Positions 62,985-64,000 of a DNA stretch of 64,000 nucleotides are shown piece by piece (position 1 is the stretch's first letter; every line of letters starts with the position of its first letter). The notes under the pieces are model-generated. The model was not told the DNA's origin. It worked only from the letters and a program-made list of their open reading frames with translations, and did no database searches. The stretch comes from Pseudomonas alloputida (GTDB lineage Bacteria; Pseudomonadota; Gammaproteobacteria; Pseudomonadales; Pseudomonadaceae), in NCBI RefSeq assembly GCF_021283545.2, contig NZ_CP128540.1:3383501-3447500 (forward strand), read 5' to 3'. The position numbers and the translations under genes were made by a program.

Positions 62985-63239
62985 ATGAGCCCTGTGACTA
63001 TCTATACCACCCCGCACTGCCCATACTGCCTGAGCGCCAAGCGACTGCTGTCGAGCAAGGGCATCACCCCTGACGAAATCAACGTTGAAACGTCACCCCT
63101 GCACCTGGCGGAAATGATGCAGCGATCCCAGCGCCGAACTGTCCCACAGATATTTGTTGGCAAGGTGCATGTCGGCGGCTTCGATGACTTGGCGCGTCTT
63201 GACCGCAAGGGCCAGCTCGAGGCATTGCTTCACGCTTGA
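62985..63239 (+). CDS. grxC: Glutaredoxin 3
   Basis: An 84-residue glutaredoxin: CPYC at 12-15, TVPQIFVG with the cis-Pro, and HVGGFDDL for glutathione binding. Full length for the GrxC group. The AGGAGG site lies inside the gap from the AhpD-like gene; together they form a two-gene peroxide/thiol unit under AraC control. Confidence 0.92.
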   Translation: MSPVTIYTTPHCPYCLSAKRLLSSKGITPDEINVETSPLHLAEMMQRSQRRTVPQIFVGKVHVGGFDDLARLDRKGQLEALLHA

Positions 63240-63246
63240 AGCGCAA

Positions 63247-63279
63247 AGTGCTCCGGCATGTGAGCCCATCCGGAGCACT
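63247..63279 (+). terminator. Probable terminator after grxC
   Basis: A ten-base stem AGTGCTCCGG and CCGGAGCACT with a loop of 13, eight bases after the grxC stop. The following ATTCATG has only a weak T-run. Confidence 0.6.
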
Positions 63280-63330
63280 ATTCATGTTCACTCCATGCCC
63301 ATGCCATACGTACCCACCTGCACAGCCGTT

Positions 63331-64000
63331 CTATCGCCCGCGCAACAGCACAGCGGCCCTTACCCGCTGCCTGCCGAAACTGCTCATGCGCTGAAATTCG
63401 GCATGGCTTACTGGCAGATGCTGGCAGTCCAGGATGCGTTTTTGGCGGCTGTGATCCACATCAGGATCATGCAGGTACACGAATTCGTCATCGCAACCCG
63501 TGACCAAGATCCAGTGCGGGGCTTTCAGACGAGTGAAACGGTAGCTGCTAATCAGCACCACCGGCCTGAACCCGTCTTGCAACGCTGACCGCACATCAAG
63601 GCCGGGCGCCAGCACCTGATGCACGTCGGTTTCGGCCAACGCCCCGGCAAAGCCGTCCTCGACCAATTGCATTACGTCTTTTTTCTGCGTGCTGCGTACT
63701 CCATCGAGGAACAGCGATCCAGGCTGGCTGACCACCATGCACACCTCGAACCCGCGGCGCCAGGCCGCCAGTGCAAGCCCCTGCGGGCTGCAACCGCCGT
63801 GCCCTGCCGTCATGAAGATGGTGGTCGCTTCTCGCCACAGTTGAATTTCCTCGCTGCGGTGCATGGCCCGCGCCCGTTCGACCGCAGCCATGGCCATCAA
63901 AAGGCAGGCCGCTCCGCAGGTGAACTCGGTCGTTTGCGCGTAGTACGGCACTTGCCGTGCAGGGGGCGGAGCGCTGCGCAGGATACGCTTCTCGAAACGC
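63331..64000 (-). CDS. GNAT acetyltransferase-C39 peptidase fusion, 5' end beyond window
   Basis: The C-terminal 200 codons are a C39-type papain-like domain: YYAQTTEFTCGAACLLMAM with the catalytic Cys, APHWILVTGCDDEFVYLHDPD with the His and Asp. Upstream the same frame stays open to the edge and reads RFEKRILRSAPPPARQ, which looks like the end of a GNAT domain. Pseudomonas has such GNAT-C39 fusions of unknown role, often near RimK-type ligases. A GTG at 63951 is a possible but less likely start. Partial gene. Confidence 0.75.
   Translation of the reverse strand, partial: RFEKRILRSAPPPARQVPYYAQTTEFTCGAACLLMAMAAVERARAMHRSEEIQLWREATTIFMTAGHGGCSPQGLALAAWRRGFEVCMVVSQPGSLFLDGVRSTQKKDVMQLVEDGFAGALAETDVHQVLAPGLDVRSALQDGFRPVVLISSYRFTRLKAPHWILVTGCDDEFVYLHDPDVDHSRQKRILDCQHLPVSHAEFQRMSSFGRQRVRAAVLLRGR

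Overview
The window joins two different DNAs. Positions 1 to about 40,000 are most of a Tn4371-family integrative and conjugative element (ICE). The integrase end lies off the left edge. The backbone order is typical: DUF2958, DUF2285 and AlpA-like proteins, then repA with three iterons, parA, a parB-like gene, DUF2840, traF and the traI/virD2 relaxase. After the cargo come lysR, eexN, traG, copG, trbB-C-D-E-J-K-L-F-G-I and DUF2274. To the right, genes of somewhat lower GC look like chromosome of a Pseudomonas putida-group bacterium. I infer the organism from gene content and protein style; no rRNA or other marker gene is present. The right ICE end is not resolved: it lies after the trb terminator near 40,012 and could be as far right as a TTTTTCAT motif at 41,510.

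The cargo (7,570-25,960) is metal and toxic-compound resistance. It holds a glutaredoxin with a duplicated-DUF305 protein, an MFS transporter with a MerR regulator, and a MexEF-OprN-type RND pump. Next are a remnant of a czcC-like gene, an ArsR regulator, a His-rich CDF exporter, an NreA/NreB-like nickel pair and a second ArsR. A copper block follows: copA, cueR, an Isc-type ferredoxin, a glutaredoxin-MauE fusion and a CopZ-like chaperone. Four of these transcription units start from promoters with the same unusual TTGACC and 19-bp spacer (MerR/CueR type), so they may form one copper-responsive regulon. Next to the cargo is a deletion scar that joined the 3' halves of divergent lrp and hpd genes.

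The chromosome side (about 40,300-64,000) holds small exported proteins, a DUF3455/ECF sigma/anti-sigma unit and a tightly overlapping six-gene catabolic-looking operon (PanE-, VOC-, MaoC-, CaiB-, AroE- and AroQ-like) with a divergent LysR. The AroE and AroQ copies have altered active-site residues. A second regulated block (OYE, exported DJ-1-like, exported acetoacetate-decarboxylase-like, MerR) shares a TTAAAGT-type operator at three promoters. It is followed by SDR/quinone-reductase/HxlR, GrpB, quinone-reductase/LysR, AraC/AhpD-like/glutaredoxin and a partial GNAT-C39 peptidase gene. Several scars (aldehyde dehydrogenase, LysR, histidine phosphatase) show that this region has lost DNA repeatedly.
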